This document shows positions 39,599 to 48,690 of a DNA stretch of 51,120 bases, one piece after another. A model generated the notes under the pieces. That model worked only from the letters and a program-made list of their open reading frames with translations, did not search any database and was not told the origin of the DNA. The stretch lies in the NCBI GenBank assembly GCA_012517875.1, contig JAAYUB010000092.1, positions 1 through 51,120 on the forward strand. Direction: 5' to 3'. Both the position numbers and the translations under genes were made by a program. The stretch's first letter is position 1. Each line of letters opens with the position of its first letter. This DNA is from Acidobacteriota bacterium (GTDB lineage Bacteria > Acidobacteriota > JAAYUB01).

Positions 39599-40681
39599 TC
39601 AGACGACCCGGGTGACGTGGGAATCGGACAGGATGTCCTGCCAGCACTTGGCTTCCCGGTCGAAGATGCCCCAGATCAGGCCGATGCCCGAACAGGCGAC
39701 GGCCAGCAGGTAGATGATGGTGCGCACCAGGATTGCCCGCGGCGACATCGCGCGGTCGCCGTCCTGGACTACCTGGAGGCCCACCATGGCCATCCCGGGT
39801 GTCTGGCCGCCCAAGAAGAGAAAATAGAAGCTGTACACGAGGTGCACAAGCACGAACAATCCGCCGAGCAGAGCACCCATCCGCGGTTGGAACAGCCCCC
39901 CGCCGGTGAGCCAGGCGACGATGGCCAGCAGCGCGACCGCCAGCCCCGTCACGAGCACGAAGTCGATGAGACCGGCCAGAAACCGGCTGACCAGCAAGGT
40001 GCGGTCAGCGGGCGGGGCGGCCTCCTTCCGGGGCCGAGTGCTGCGCTGCTCGTACCGGCTGAGCAGCTCGCCCAGCGGCCGGTCGTACTCGGACCTGGCC
40101 ACGGACTCCTCTGCGGCTTGCGCCTCAACCACCGGCGGCTCGTCTTCGATGACGGGCGTGGGGTTTTTGGCCAGGTCCAGCTCGTCGAACGCGATGGGTT
40201 GGGTGATGGATTCGGCGGTGTCGTCGTCCGCCTCGACCACGGCGTCCTTGAAAAGCTGACGGTGCTGGTCCGCCAGCTTTTCCTTCAGATCGCTGTCCAG
40301 GTGAGGACGCGGCGTGCTTTCCCGCGGCTTGGGTGTCTGCAGTGCCTGCCGGAGTCGTTCGTCCCGCACCCCTCCGGCCACCGGTATCGCCGGGTGCGGT
40401 GCCGGTGCCGACAGAACCGCCTCGGCAACGCGCTCGTCGGGTCGGGCCTTCTCCCGGCCCATCGTCGCGGCAGCGTCATCGGGCGCATCGATGCGACGGA
40501 GAATGTCCAGGTTGTCCTGGAGCTCCTTCATCTTGCGGTGTTCCTCGACCTTGCGGCTGACTTCCCGGCGCCACTCGGGAGCGTTCTCATCTTCGACCGG
40601 CTTGACTTCAGCCTTGCCGCCGGGTTCCATGTTGAAAACGGAGGGGAACTGAAGCAACCGCTGATCGTCTTTTTTCTTCAT
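39599..40681 (-). CDS. RDD-family membrane protein with long cytoplasmic N-terminus
   Basis: 360 residues. The first ~225 are hydrophilic, charged and probably disordered. Residues ~228-360 are an RDD domain: RFLAGLIDFVLV, a second helix pair, GQTPGMAMVGLQVV and a last helix with the final DRE. The RDD family is poorly characterised; some members are ion transporters. The gene is divergent from 40761-42385 and is followed 2 bases later by the NFACT gene. ATG 40681 is the first good start. Confidence 0.82.
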   Translation of the reverse strand: MKKKDDQRLLQFPSVFNMEPGGKAEVKPVEDENAPEWRREVSRKVEEHRKMKELQDNLDILRRIDAPDDAAATMGREKARPDERVAEAVLSAPAPHPAIPVAGGVRDERLRQALQTPKPRESTPRPHLDSDLKEKLADQHRQLFKDAVVEADDDTAESITQPIAFDELDLAKNPTPVIEDEPPVVEAQAAEESVARSEYDRPLGELLSRYEQRSTRPRKEAAPPADRTLLVSRFLAGLIDFVLVTGLAVALLAIVAWLTGGGLFQPRMGALLGGLFVLVHLVYSFYFLFLGGQTPGMAMVGLQVVQDGDRAMSPRAILVRTIIYLLAVACSGIGLIWGIFDREAKCWQDILSDSHVTRVV

Positions 40682-40699
40682 CCGGCATTCACGACCGCG

Positions 40700-40727
40700 T
40701 TGAAACTCGCATCAAATCCTTTAAAAT
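40700..40727 (+). promoter_or_regulatory. Promoter for the small membrane protein and hutI
   Basis: TTGAAA (40700-40705), 16 bases, TAAAAT (40722-40727). It leaves about 25 bases to TTG 40761. It overlaps the -10 of the divergent promoter at 40726-40755. Confidence 0.5.
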
Positions 40728-40755
40728 GGTAGCAGAAAGAAAGGCCGAGGGTCAA
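40726..40755 (-). promoter_or_regulatory. Divergent promoter for the RDD/NFACT unit
   Basis: On the minus strand TTGACC (40750-40755), 18 bases, TACCAT (40726-40731) preceded by TGC. It overlaps the forward promoter, so the two units may compete for RNA polymerase. Confidence 0.45.
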
Positions 40756-40760
40756 ACGTT

Positions 40761-41087
40761 TTGCGCTGCCGATTTTGGATCATCTCCGCAGTGGGTCTGC
40801 TGGCGCTGGCCGGCGGGTACACTCTGTTCCGGACCCACGACGTGGAGTTCCTCGATTTCGTCGTGGAGCATACCGTGCTGGAAAAGCTGGCTCCGGAAAT
40901 CGACGCGGCAGCGGTCCAGGCCCGGTTCGTCGAATTGCGCGCCTGGCGGGACGGCGGCCGCCTGTCCCGAACCGTCCACCGCCAGTTCCTGCTGGACACC
41001 GCCGCCTTCGTCGAAAAGCACGAGGTGCTCGGCCGACGCGAGCTGGAGCGGATCGAGGAATATATGGAGCACGCTCGAACCCGATGA
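40761..41087 (+). CDS. Small single-span membrane protein
   Basis: 108 residues. One N-terminal membrane helix (~7-22) is followed by a helical, charged domain ending EEYMEHARTR. No family is recognised. The start is TTG with GAGGG upstream. The stop overlaps the hutI ATG (ATGA), so the two are coupled, yet nothing in it suggests histidine metabolism. Confidence 0.65.
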   Translation: MRCRFWIISAVGLLALAGGYTLFRTHDVEFLDFVVEHTVLEKLAPEIDAAAVQARFVELRAWRDGGRLSRTVHRQFLLDTAAFVEKHEVLGRRELERIEEYMEHARTR

Positions 41088-42385
41088 CACCCGAAGCGCT
41101 GGCCCTGATTCATGTCCGTCAAATCCTGACCATGGCCGGACCGGCCGGCCCCCGCCGCAGGGCGGAGATGCGGGAGCTTGGTCTCATCGAGGCGGGGGCG
41201 ATCCTCATCCGCGACGGCCGGATCCTGGCCGTCGGCCCCACTCCCGCCATCATGCGGGACGTAGATCCGCAGGAGTTCCGAGTCATTGATTTTCGCGACC
41301 GGCCGGTGGTGATACTACCCGGCTTCGTGGATTCGCACACCCACCTCGCCTTCTGGGGCACGCGGGAGGACGAGTACGAGCTGCGGATCCTGGGCGCCTC
41401 CTACGAGGAAATCGCGGCCAAGGGAGGCGGAATTCTAAACAGCGCCCGGCGCGTCCAGCAGGCCACCCTCGAACAGATTACGGCCAATGTGGTCCGCTTC
41501 GGTCGGCTCTTTCTGGCGCACGGCACGACGACCATCGAGGCGAAGAGCGGTTACGGACTCAGCCCCGACGGCGAGCTGAAACTCCTCCGGGCCATCGCCG
41601 CCGCCCGCGGGCTCCTGCCGCTGGACATGGTCCCCACCTTCCTGGGCGCCCACGCCTACCCGCTGGAGTTCCGCCAGAACCACCGCGGTTACCTCGACCA
41701 GATCATCGGACAGATGCTCCCCCGGGTGGCCGGCGAGCGGCTGGCCCGCTACGTCGACGTCTTTTGCGATCAGGGCTTTTTCTCGGTGGCGGAGGCGCGC
41801 GAGATCATCACGGCCGCCCGGCGCTTCGGCTTGAAAGCCCGGCTGCATGCCGACGAGTTGGCCGCCGTCGGGGCGGCGGAACTGGCCGCCGAGGTGGGCG
41901 CCGTCAGCGCCGATCACCTGGAGCGCATCAGCCCGGCCGGCATTGCGGCGATGGCTGATCGGAGTGTCATCGCCGGCCTGCTTCCCGGCACGGCCTTCAA
42001 CCTCGGGCTCGACATGTACCCGCCGGCCCGAGCGCTCATCGACGCCGGGGTGCCGGTGGCGCTGGCGACCGATTTCAATCCGGGCACCTGCTTCACCCCG
42101 AACATGCAGCTGGTGATCGCCGTGGCCTGCAGCCAGATGCGGATGACCCCCGCCGAGGCCCTGGTGGCGGCCACCGTCAACGGCGCCTGCGCTCTGGAGT
42201 TGGAGCACGACCGGGGGTCGCTGGAACCGGGCAAGCGGGCCGACCTGGCCGTGATGGATTGTGAAAACTACCGCCAGATTCCCTACCTGTTCGGCGTGAA
42301 CCACTGCGTGGAAACCTTTGTCCAGGGTCGGCCGGTCAGGAAGCTGGCCGGCTTCAACGACTGCACCTGTACCGCTGAAACGTGA
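41084..42385 (+). CDS. hutI: Imidazolonepropionase
   Basis: 433-residue amidohydrolase that opens imidazolone-5-propionate to N-formimino-glutamate, the third step of histidine breakdown. Metal and substrate residues appear in PGFVDSHTHLAFWG, the FLGAHAYP loop, KARLHADEL and LATDFNPGT. The sequence KSGYGLSPDGELKLLR is characteristic of HutI. Length is normal. No hutH or hutU is nearby. The only partner is the small membrane protein upstream, so the rest of the pathway must be elsewhere or the enzyme serves another imidazole compound. Confidence 0.95.
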   Translation: MTPEALALIHVRQILTMAGPAGPRRRAEMRELGLIEAGAILIRDGRILAVGPTPAIMRDVDPQEFRVIDFRDRPVVILPGFVDSHTHLAFWGTREDEYELRILGASYEEIAAKGGGILNSARRVQQATLEQITANVVRFGRLFLAHGTTTIEAKSGYGLSPDGELKLLRAIAAARGLLPLDMVPTFLGAHAYPLEFRQNHRGYLDQIIGQMLPRVAGERLARYVDVFCDQGFFSVAEAREIITAARRFGLKARLHADELAAVGAAELAAEVGAVSADHLERISPAGIAAMADRSVIAGLLPGTAFNLGLDMYPPARALIDAGVPVALATDFNPGTCFTPNMQLVIAVACSQMRMTPAEALVAATVNGACALELEHDRGSLEPGKRADLAVMDCENYRQIPYLFGVNHCVETFVQGRPVRKLAGFNDCTCTAET

Positions 42386-42421
42386 CCGGGAGCACATTCT
42401 TTCGATCGGCTCTGAATAAAA

Positions 42422-42430
42422 TGTTACAAT
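42422..42430 (+). promoter_or_regulatory. Extended -10 promoter of the TonB-like gene
   Basis: TGTTACAAT, an extended -10 box, 32 bases before ATG 42463. The -35 region (tcgatc at 42402) is weak, which is usual for extended -10 promoters. Confidence 0.4.
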
Positions 42431-42462
42431 GATTGGGGTAGAGACCGCTTTGGAGGTCGGCT

Positions 42463-43479
42463 ATGGACGCAATGAATCGCGACCCGAACATTCCGGAACC
42501 CGAATCCGCTCCCACCACCAAACTGCTGAAAAAGAAACCGGAACGGATCGAGGCGGAGACGGCCGTCACCGCGCCGCTCACCAGCCGGCTGGCCGACCTG
42601 GCGATCGATGACGAGGAGAAGAAGAAATCGAACGTGGGCCTGATCGTCGGCGGCATCCTCGCCGGCTTGGCCGTGATCGCCGTCATCGTCTACTTCGCCT
42701 TCTTTTCGGGCGGCAGCAGCGGCATCTTCTCCGGTGGTTCCGCCGACATCGCCGCCGGCGGCACCGACTCGATGGACGCCCAGATCGTCCAGGGTCGCTC
42801 GCCGGGCCAGGCGTCCGGCGACCGGCAGGCTGCGGCTGTCCCGTCGATCTCGCAGCCCGGCGCCTCCGCTGACCGCCGTGATGAAGCCGCCCGCGACGCC
42901 GGGCGATCCGGTGCCGCCCCCGTGGTGCAGGCCGCGCGGATCGAATCATCGGCCACCATCAGCAGCGGCACCGAGGCCGCGCCCACGATTCCCGTCCGTC
43001 CCGCGCCGACCCAGCCGGCCCCGGCGGCAACCCCGACTCCGGCTCCGGCTCAGCCGCAGCCCCAGCCGGCGACGACCACGCCGGCTGCACCCCCCAGCAC
43101 GCCGGCGTCCGCCTCACCGGCTCCGGCTACGGCGTCCTCGATGGAATCGGGCTTCACCCTTTCGGAGCAGCCTAAGGTCAAGGAAGGCGACCTGGTCCCG
43201 CTGACCGATGACGTGATCAAGCCGGAGATCACCAAGCGGGCGACGCCGGCGATGCCCGCGCTGGCCCGTCAGTTGAAGAAGTCCGGTCAGGTGATCGTCC
43301 GTGTGCTGGTGGACGAGAATGGCTCGGTTGCCGACGCCAAACTGGTCAACGAGACGCCCAAGGGATTCGGCTTCGGCAAGGCGGCCACGGACGCGGCTTG
43401 GGATTTCAAGTACAAGCCGGCCCGCAAGGGAAACGTCCGCGTGAAGGTCTGGGATACGATCTTCTTTACGTTTCGGTAG
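42463..43479 (+). CDS. TonB-family protein
   Basis: 338 residues. A cytoplasmic head (~1-55) with KKK clusters, one membrane helix (~57-78), a long Pro/Ala-rich periplasmic spacer (~80-230) and a TonB-C domain (~245-338; PAMPALARQLKKSGQVIVRVLVDENG, shown here only by its ends PAMPALARQ and VIVRVLVDENG). The helix lies inside the chain, whereas classical TonB has an N-terminal anchor with a SxxxH motif, which I do not see. It may therefore not couple to ExbB/ExbD in the usual way. No exbBD is nearby. Its 3' end overlaps dnaB by 14 bases, tail to tail. Confidence 0.8.
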   Translation: MDAMNRDPNIPEPESAPTTKLLKKKPERIEAETAVTAPLTSRLADLAIDDEEKKKSNVGLIVGGILAGLAVIAVIVYFAFFSGGSSGIFSGGSADIAAGGTDSMDAQIVQGRSPGQASGDRQAAAVPSISQPGASADRRDEAARDAGRSGAAPVVQAARIESSATISSGTEAAPTIPVRPAPTQPAPAATPTPAPAQPQPQPATTTPAAPPSTPASASPAPATASSMESGFTLSEQPKVKEGDLVPLTDDVIKPEITKRATPAMPALARQLKKSGQVIVRVLVDENGSVADAKLVNETPKGFGFGKAATDAAWDFKYKPARKGNVRVKVWDTIFFTFR

Positions 43480-44830
43480 AGCGGGGTCCCCGGGATTCCA
43501 TCTGCACAAATCGGCTGAACTCCTTCTGAAACGCCAGGTCGATGCTGGCCACGGGGCCGTTGCGCTGCTTGGCAATGATGAGTTCCGCCTTCCCCGCCAG
43601 GTCCGGATCGTCTTTGTCGTAGACTTCCCCGCGATAGATGAACATCACGACGTCGGCGTCCTGCTCCAGCGACCCCGACTCTCGCAGGTCGGCCAGCATC
43701 GGCCGGTGGTCGCCTTTGCGGGTCTCCGGCGCCCGGCTGAGCTGGGACAGGGCCACCACCGGCGCATCCAGCTCCTTGGCCATGGCTTTGAGTGAGCGGG
43801 AGATGGCGGCGATTTCCTGCACCCGGTTCTCGTACCGCTGGTTGCCTGCCAGCAGCTGCAGGTAGTCGACGATCACCATATCCAGGTTGTACTGCTTCTT
43901 GAGGCGCCGGGCCTTGGTCATCAGCTCCAGCAGGGTCAGGTTGGCTGTTTCGTCGATGTAGATCTTGGCCTGGTCCAGTTCCGCGACCGCCCGGCCGATC
44001 TCTTCCCAGTCCGATTTGGAGAAATAGCCGCTCCGCAGTTTCTGGCCGTCGATGGGCGACTTGGCGGACAGGAGGCGCAGCGCGAGCTGGCGGGCGGACA
44101 TTTCCAGCGAGAACACCGCCACGGACAGTTTTTCCTTCAGCGCCGCGTGCAGGGCGAGATTCAGCGCGAAGCTGGTCTTGCCCATTGAGGGCCGGGCCGC
44201 GATGATGATCAGCTCGCCGCGTTGCAAGCCGCAGGTCAACTGGTCGAGATCCCGGAAGCCGGTAGGGATGCCGGTCAGGTACGTCTTGGCTTCGTAGAGC
44301 TGGGAGATGTAGCGGTAGGCCTGTTCCAGCGCGTCCGAGAGCGTCATGTAGTTCTTTTTGATGAACGATTCCGAGATGTGGCCGATCCAGGTCTCGGCCT
44401 GCTGCAGGACGTCGATGGCGCTCTGCTCCTGGGCGTAGCTGATCTCGGCGATCGATTCCGACGCCCGGATCAGGTTGCGCAGGATCGCCTTCTGCTTGAC
44501 GATCTCGACGTAGTGCATGATGTTCTCGAGCCGCGGGAAACCGTTCGAGAGCGAAGTCAGGTAGGACAGCGTGATCGGCTCGTCCAGCTTCATGGCCTCC
44601 AGCGCATTCTTGAGTGTCAGCTCATCCAGCGGCTGGCGGCCTTGGGCTAGCTGCACCATCGCCGCGTAGACGGCCTGGTGGGGCGGGAGGCAGAAATCTT
44701 CAGGGACCAGCTTGTCGCTGATCGTGTGGAACAGTTCGTTGTTGACGAGCACCGCACCGAGGATCGCCCGCTCGCTGTCCGGATCCTGCGGCAGCGGCCG
44801 GGTGATCGACGATGAGACATTCCCCTTCAT
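43466..44830 (-). CDS. dnaB: Replicative DNA helicase
   Basis: 454-residue DnaB. The N-terminal collar domain starts at LPQDPDSERAILGAVL. The RecA-type motor shows Walker A ARPSMGKTS, FSLEMS, Walker B VDYLQLL and the LSRAPE and DLRESGSLEQDADVV segments. ATG 44830 has GAGGATT just upstream; an in-frame start at 44869 would enter the intergenic hairpin. No intein is present. It is the last gene of the rpsF-rpsR-rplI-dnaB cluster. Confidence 0.98.
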   Translation of the reverse strand: MKGNVSSSITRPLPQDPDSERAILGAVLVNNELFHTISDKLVPEDFCLPPHQAVYAAMVQLAQGRQPLDELTLKNALEAMKLDEPITLSYLTSLSNGFPRLENIMHYVEIVKQKAILRNLIRASESIAEISYAQEQSAIDVLQQAETWIGHISESFIKKNYMTLSDALEQAYRYISQLYEAKTYLTGIPTGFRDLDQLTCGLQRGELIIIAARPSMGKTSFALNLALHAALKEKLSVAVFSLEMSARQLALRLLSAKSPIDGQKLRSGYFSKSDWEEIGRAVAELDQAKIYIDETANLTLLELMTKARRLKKQYNLDMVIVDYLQLLAGNQRYENRVQEIAAISRSLKAMAKELDAPVVALSQLSRAPETRKGDHRPMLADLRESGSLEQDADVVMFIYRGEVYDKDDPDLAGKAELIIAKQRNGPVASIDLAFQKEFSRFVQMESRGPRSTET

Positions 44831-44874
44831 GGACAATCCTCGCAGACGGGTCGGGCCCGCGGCCTTCAAAATGC

Positions 44875-44904
44875 GAAGGGGCGCAGCGGAATGCGCGCCC
44901 CTTC
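44875..44904 (-). terminator. Hairpin between rplI and dnaB
   Basis: Perfect 10-bp stem GAAGGGGCGC / GCGCCCCTTC with a 10-base loop. On the minus strand GCATTTTG follows, so it may partly end transcription or process the mRNA before dnaB. Confidence 0.5.
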
Positions 44905-44920
44905 AGAACGGGTGGGTGTC

Positions 44921-44941
44921 GCCGCCGAATCGCGCGGCGGC
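44921..44941 (-). terminator. Second hairpin directly after rplI
   Basis: Perfect 7-bp stem GCCGCCG / CGGCGGC with a 7-base loop, 6 bases beyond the rplI stop. With the hairpin at 44875-44904 it forms a tandem structure separating ribosomal genes from the helicase gene. Confidence 0.4.
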
Positions 44942-44946
44942 TGAGC

Positions 44947-45417
44947 CTACGCCTCTGCCGGGGCCTCCGCCTCCCCTTCCCGCTGGACCAGCAGCTTGAT
45001 ATGCGCGGTCACCTCGGCGTGCAGTTTGATGGGAATCGTGTATTCACCCAGGGTCTTGATCGGATGCTCGAGCCGGATCTTGCGCAGCTCGATACTGAAG
45101 CCCCGGTGCGACAGGCCGTCGGCGATCTCCATTGTGGTGACGGAACCGTAGAGGCTGTCGCCTTCGCCAACCTTCTTCGTCACGGCAATGCGTACGTCGC
45201 CCAGCGCCTTGGCCAGCACCTCGGCCTCATCCTTCAGCTTGGCCTCCTGTTTGGCCCAGTTCAACTTCTGCGTCTCGACGTACTTCAGGTTGGCGGCGCT
45301 GGCCGGCATCGCCAGCTTGCGGGGGATCAGATAGTTGCGGGCGTAGCCGTCGCTGACATTGACGATCTGGCCGCGCCGGCCAACGTTATCCACTTCTTGG
45401 ATCAAAATGATCTTCAT
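44947..45417 (-). CDS. rplI: 50S ribosomal protein L9
   Basis: 156 residues. The N-domain, MKIILIQEVDNVGRRGQIV then GYARNYLIPR, is followed by the long connecting helix and the C-domain (KKVGEGDSLYGSVT). ATG 45417 with GGAG upstream is used; the frame's earlier start at 45426 adds three residues. The C-terminal tail is acidic (GEAEAPAEA). Confidence 0.97.
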   Translation of the reverse strand: MKIILIQEVDNVGRRGQIVNVSDGYARNYLIPRKLAMPASAANLKYVETQKLNWAKQEAKLKDEAEVLAKALGDVRIAVTKKVGEGDSLYGSVTTMEIADGLSHRGFSIELRKIRLEHPIKTLGEYTIPIKLHAEVTAHIKLLVQREGEAEAPAEA

Positions 45418-45461
45418 CGCTGTCATCTCCAGTCAGGCTGTCGGAATCACGCGCCGCCGGC

Positions 45462-45716
45462 TCAGAACGAGTCAGCCGCAAACGGCACCAGGGCGACCAC
45501 GCGGGCGCGCTTGATCGCGTTTCGCAACTGGCGCTGGTGCGACGAGCAAACGCCGGACAGTCGCTTGGGCATCACCCGTCCGCGCTCGGGAACGAACAAC
45601 CGCAGCAGATTCACGTCTTTGTAGTCGATGAACGGGATCTTCTCTTCGCAGAACTTGCAGACCTTCTTCTTGCGGTACACATAGCGCCGCTGGGGTTTTT
45701 CAGTGCCTTCACTCAT
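45462..45716 (-). CDS. rpsR: 30S ribosomal protein S18
   Basis: 84 residues with the full S18 core: the cysteines of [33 protein letters not shown] and a basic helix. The CxxC in place of the single-Cys form suggests the zinc-binding type. The start overlaps the rpsF stop by 8 bases. Confidence 0.97.
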   Translation of the reverse strand: MSEGTEKPQRRYVYRKKKVCKFCEEKIPFIDYKDVNLLRLFVPERGRVMPKRLSGVCSSHQRQLRNAIKRARVVALVPFAADSF

Positions 45717-46158
45717 GACTGCTTACCTCGTTCTCCGTTTTCGCGCGGGCTCGCCCGCCGTGATGACCGGCATCCGGGCGCTCGGCCGGCGGGGGGCTTT
45801 TCTTCTTCCGCTTCTCCAGGCCCTCCCGGCGGGACTTGTAGTAGCGCTGCCGCTTCTCCATGATCTTGATCTCGTCGTCCTTGCGGATGGTGATGAAGCG
45901 GATCACCTCATCGGCGACACGCAGACGCCGCTCCAGCTCGTCCACCAGCTTGCCGTCGCCCTCAAACCGGGCGACATAGTAGAACGCTTCCTGAAATTTC
46001 TTGATCTCGTACGCCAGTCTGCGCTTTTCCCAGAGGTCCAGGCTTTCCAGCGTGCCGTTGAGCTGCTGAATGTAGCTTTTGAGCCGCTCCGCGATGTCCG
46101 CCTGGCGTTCTTCCGGCGTATCGGGCGCGACGAGATAAACGAGTTCGTACTTACTCAA
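45709..46158 (-). CDS. rpsF: 30S ribosomal protein S6
   Basis: 149 residues. The S6 fold (~1-105) begins [11 protein letters not shown] and includes [18 protein letters not shown] charged tail of ~45 residues ([21 protein letters not shown]) extends it beyond the usual ~100. No ssb gene lies between rpsF and rpsR, unlike in many bacteria. First gene after a good promoter at 46246-46273. Confidence 0.96.
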   Translation of the reverse strand: MSKYELVYLVAPDTPEERQADIAERLKSYIQQLNGTLESLDLWEKRRLAYEIKKFQEAFYYVARFEGDGKLVDELERRLRVADEVIRFITIRKDDEIKIMEKRQRYYKSRREGLEKRKKKSPPPAERPDAGHHGGRARAKTENEVSSHE

Positions 46159-46240
46159 GGGATCACTCCTTTGCAGGTGTTCTCAACAGGATCAGCTATC
46201 CATGGACCCCGGTGGCGAAGCAAGGCCCAGCTCGCGAAAG

Positions 46241-46266
46241 TTGGGATTATACCAAAAAAATCCCAA
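46241..46266. repeat. Inverted repeat spanning the rpsF promoter
   Basis: TTGGGATT (46241-46248) is repeated as its complement AATCCCAA (46259-46266) with 10 bases between. The -10 box of the rpsF promoter is inside it. It could be an operator or a weak terminator for pth. Confidence 0.45.
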
Positions 46267-46273
46267 ATTACAA
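46246..46273 (-). promoter_or_regulatory. Promoter of the rpsF operon
   Basis: On the minus strand TTGTAA (46268-46273), 16 bases, a perfect TATAAT (46246-46251) preceded by TGG. The -35 overlaps the stop codon of pth. Confidence 0.65.
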
Positions 46274-46921
46274 CTTTTTTTCCTGCGGCGCATCCGGTCC
46301 CGCCGGAAGCCCTGCATCGGGCCGCCGCGGCGCCGGACGGGCGTTGAAACGGTTCATCGCCGTCGCCAGCCCTTCGGCGAGGACGGACATCAACGCATCC
46401 GCTGCGCCGTCGAAAACCGCTTCGAGCCGCGGCCACTCGGCGGCCGTGAAATCGGCTAGAACGAAGGCGGCGGCATCGACCTCCGGGGGGCGGGGGCCCA
46501 CGCCGAGTCGGAGGCGCGGGACGGCGGTCGTTTGGGCCACCTCCAGGATGCTGCGTACCCCCCGATGCCCGGCTGATGCGCCCCGGGCCCGGAGGCGGAA
46601 CGTCCCGAGCGGCAGATCCAGGTCATCGTAGACCAGCAGCGCCTGGCGGGGTGTCCAGCCGTGCGCCGCCAGGACGGACTCGAACGCCTGCCCGCTCAGG
46701 TTCATGAACGTCTGCGGCCGGACCAGCAGACAGCGAGCGCCGCCTACCACCACCCAGTCCACGAGGCTCAGCGACTCGGTGCGGTGTTCCAGCCGCGTGA
46801 CGCGGGCATCCCGCAACAGACGCTCCAGAAAAAGAAATCCGGCATTGTGCCTGTGGAACCGATAGGCCAATCCCGGATTGCCCAATCCAAAAACCGCACG
46901 GAGGTCCGCGGAATCCGTCAT
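46268..46921 (-). CDS. pth: Peptidyl-tRNA hydrolase
   Basis: 217-residue Pth that frees peptide from peptidyl-tRNA. GLGNPG (12-17), the catalytic His in RHNAGF (~25) and the Asp in VYDDLDLPLG (~100) are present, with the GASAGHRGVRSI loop. A Pro-rich tail extends the C-terminus. It lies 8 bases after rplY, in the common prs-rplY-pth order. Confidence 0.96.
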   Translation of the reverse strand: MTDSADLRAVFGLGNPGLAYRFHRHNAGFLFLERLLRDARVTRLEHRTESLSLVDWVVVGGARCLLVRPQTFMNLSGQAFESVLAAHGWTPRQALLVYDDLDLPLGTFRLRARGASAGHRGVRSILEVAQTTAVPRLRLGVGPRPPEVDAAAFVLADFTAAEWPRLEAVFDGAADALMSVLAEGLATAMNRFNARPAPRRPDAGLPAGPDAPQEKKL

Positions 46922-46929
46922 ATCCCCCG

Positions 46930-47571
46930 TCAGGATTCTTCGTCTTCCTGCTCACCACCCGCAGCCGCGGCTTCAGCCGCACCTTCAGCGGGGGCCTCCT
47001 CGGCCACTGCGGCGCGCGTCTCTTCCACATGGGCGATGTTGACTTCCGGATCCATCAGGATCGTGACTTTATCGCCGAGCTGGAGGTCGCGGACCCGCAG
47101 ACTCTGGTTGAGATCCAGGCCGCTGACATCCAAGCGAATCACCGCCGGGATGTGCTGCGGCAGACACTCGATGGGCACTTCACGGACCAGAACCACCAGC
47201 ATGCCGCCGGCGGTCTTGACGCCGACCGGCACGCCGACGGTCTCGATGGGCACCTTGACCTTGATCACGCGCTGCTCGTTGACGACCATCAGATCGACAT
47301 GGATCAGCTCGCCCCGGATCGGATCCAGCTGATAATCGCGAACCAGCACCGCCAGCTGTTTCATGTCGTCGACCTTGAGGTCGCAGATCTGGTTGCGGGC
47401 CTCGGGATTGTGCAGCAACCGGTCCATAAACGCCTGTTCCACCGCCAGCGGCAGGGGATCCGTATCCTTGCCGTACACCACGGCAGGAACCCACCCCGTC
47501 TCACGGAGGCGGTGTGAGCCGTTCTTGCCCAAATCCCAACGCCGCCGCGCTTCGATTGTCACTCTTTCCAT
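46930..47571 (-). CDS. rplY: 50S ribosomal protein L25 (CTC type)
   Basis: 213 residues. An L25 domain binding 5S rRNA (~1-95, including GWVPAVVYGKD) is followed by the TL5/CTC beta domain (~96-190) and an acidic Ala/Glu tail. This is the long general-stress form rather than the short E. coli L25. It lies between prs and pth. Confidence 0.95.
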   Translation of the reverse strand: MERVTIEARRRWDLGKNGSHRLRETGWVPAVVYGKDTDPLPLAVEQAFMDRLLHNPEARNQICDLKVDDMKQLAVLVRDYQLDPIRGELIHVDLMVVNEQRVIKVKVPIETVGVPVGVKTAGGMLVVLVREVPIECLPQHIPAVIRLDVSGLDLNQSLRVRDLQLGDKVTILMDPEVNIAHVEETRAAVAEEAPAEGAAEAAAAGGEQEDEES

Positions 47572-47608
47572 CGGAATATCTCCTGCTAACGTTGATTTGC
47601 CAAACCAC

Positions 47609-48550
47609 TCAGATAAAGAGCGTGCTGATTGACGTCTCGTAGTGGATCGAGCGGATGGCCTCGCCGAACAAGGCGGCCACCGACAGGATCCGGAGGTTCT
47701 TCAACCGCCGCTCCTCCGGGATCAGGATGGAGTTCGTCACGACGATCTCCTCCAGCGCCAGTTTGCCCAGCCGCTCGAAGGCGGGGCCGCTGAACACCGG
47801 GTGGGTGGCCGCCACCACGACTCGCTTGACCCCGCGCAGACTCAGCGCGTGCACGATCTCCACCACCGTGCCGGCCGTATCGATCATGTCGTCACAGATG
47901 ACCACGGTTTTCGCTTCAACGTCGCCGATGATATGCATGACCTCGGCTACGTTGTCCGCGACCCGTCGCTTGTCGCCGATGGCCAGGCCCGCCTCAAGGC
48001 GCTTGGCGTAGGCCCGGGCTCTCTCGGCGCCGCCGGTGTCCGGCGACAGGATGGTCAGATCCTCGAAACAGCACGAGGAGATGTAGTCCAGGATCACCGG
48101 CGCCGCGAACAGGTGGTCCACCGGGATATTGAAGAAGCCCTGGATCTGGGACGCGTGCAGGTCCATGGTCAGGACCCGGTTCGCGCCGGCCGCGGTGATC
48201 AGATCGGCCACCAGCTTCGATGAGATCGGTACGCGCGGCTTGTCCTTACGGTCCTGGCGGGCGTAACCGAAATAGGGCATGACCGCCGTGATCCGGGAGG
48301 CCGACGCCCGCTTGCAGGCGTCGATCATGATCAGAAGTTCCATCAGGTGATGGTTGACCGGATTCGACGTGGGCTGGATGAGGAAAACGTCGCGCCCGCG
48401 GACATTCTCATGGCTCTGGAAGTAAATCTCGCCGTCGGAGAAGCGGGTCAGTCGGCATTCTCCTTTTGGGACTTTCAGATAGCGACAGATCTCCTCCGCC
48501 AACGGCACGTTGGCAGATCCGGAAAAGATGATCAAATCGCCCTTGACCAA
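47609..48550 (-). CDS. prs: Ribose-phosphate pyrophosphokinase
   Basis: 313-residue PRPP synthetase, which makes the activated ribose for nucleotides, His and Trp. The ATP/ribose-phosphate motifs MPYFGYARQDRK, DLHASQIQGFF and the PRPP loop VICDDMIDTAGT are intact. TTG 48550 is preferred over GTG 48565: GAGGAGG lies 6 bases before the TTG and overlaps the region right after the GTG. The length then matches the family. Confidence 0.97.
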   Translation of the reverse strand: MVKGDLIIFSGSANVPLAEEICRYLKVPKGECRLTRFSDGEIYFQSHENVRGRDVFLIQPTSNPVNHHLMELLIMIDACKRASASRITAVMPYFGYARQDRKDKPRVPISSKLVADLITAAGANRVLTMDLHASQIQGFFNIPVDHLFAAPVILDYISSCCFEDLTILSPDTGGAERARAYAKRLEAGLAIGDKRRVADNVAEVMHIIGDVEAKTVVICDDMIDTAGTVVEIVHALSLRGVKRVVVAATHPVFSGPAFERLGKLALEEIVVTNSILIPEERRLKNLRILSVAALFGEAIRSIHYETSISTLFI

Positions 48551-48610
48551 AGAAGGCCTCCTCACCGCCGGACGGCGCCCGCGGGCACGCCGGAATCCGC
48601 CGGAAAAATT

Positions 48611-48685
48611 TGGCTGGGGAGGGAGGATTCGAACCTCCGAATGCAGGTTCCAAAGACCTGTGTCTTACCGCTTGACGACTCCCCA
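48611..48685 (-). tRNA. tRNA-Gln (anticodon TTG)
   Basis: A complete cloverleaf on the minus strand: acceptor TGGGGAG / CTCCCCA, anticodon stem CAGGT / ACCTG around CT-TTG-GA, and T-arm GGAGG-TTCGAAT-CCTCC. CCA is encoded. It sits between ispE and prs on the same strand and is probably cut from their common transcript. Confidence 0.95.
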
Positions 48686-48690
48686 GCAGA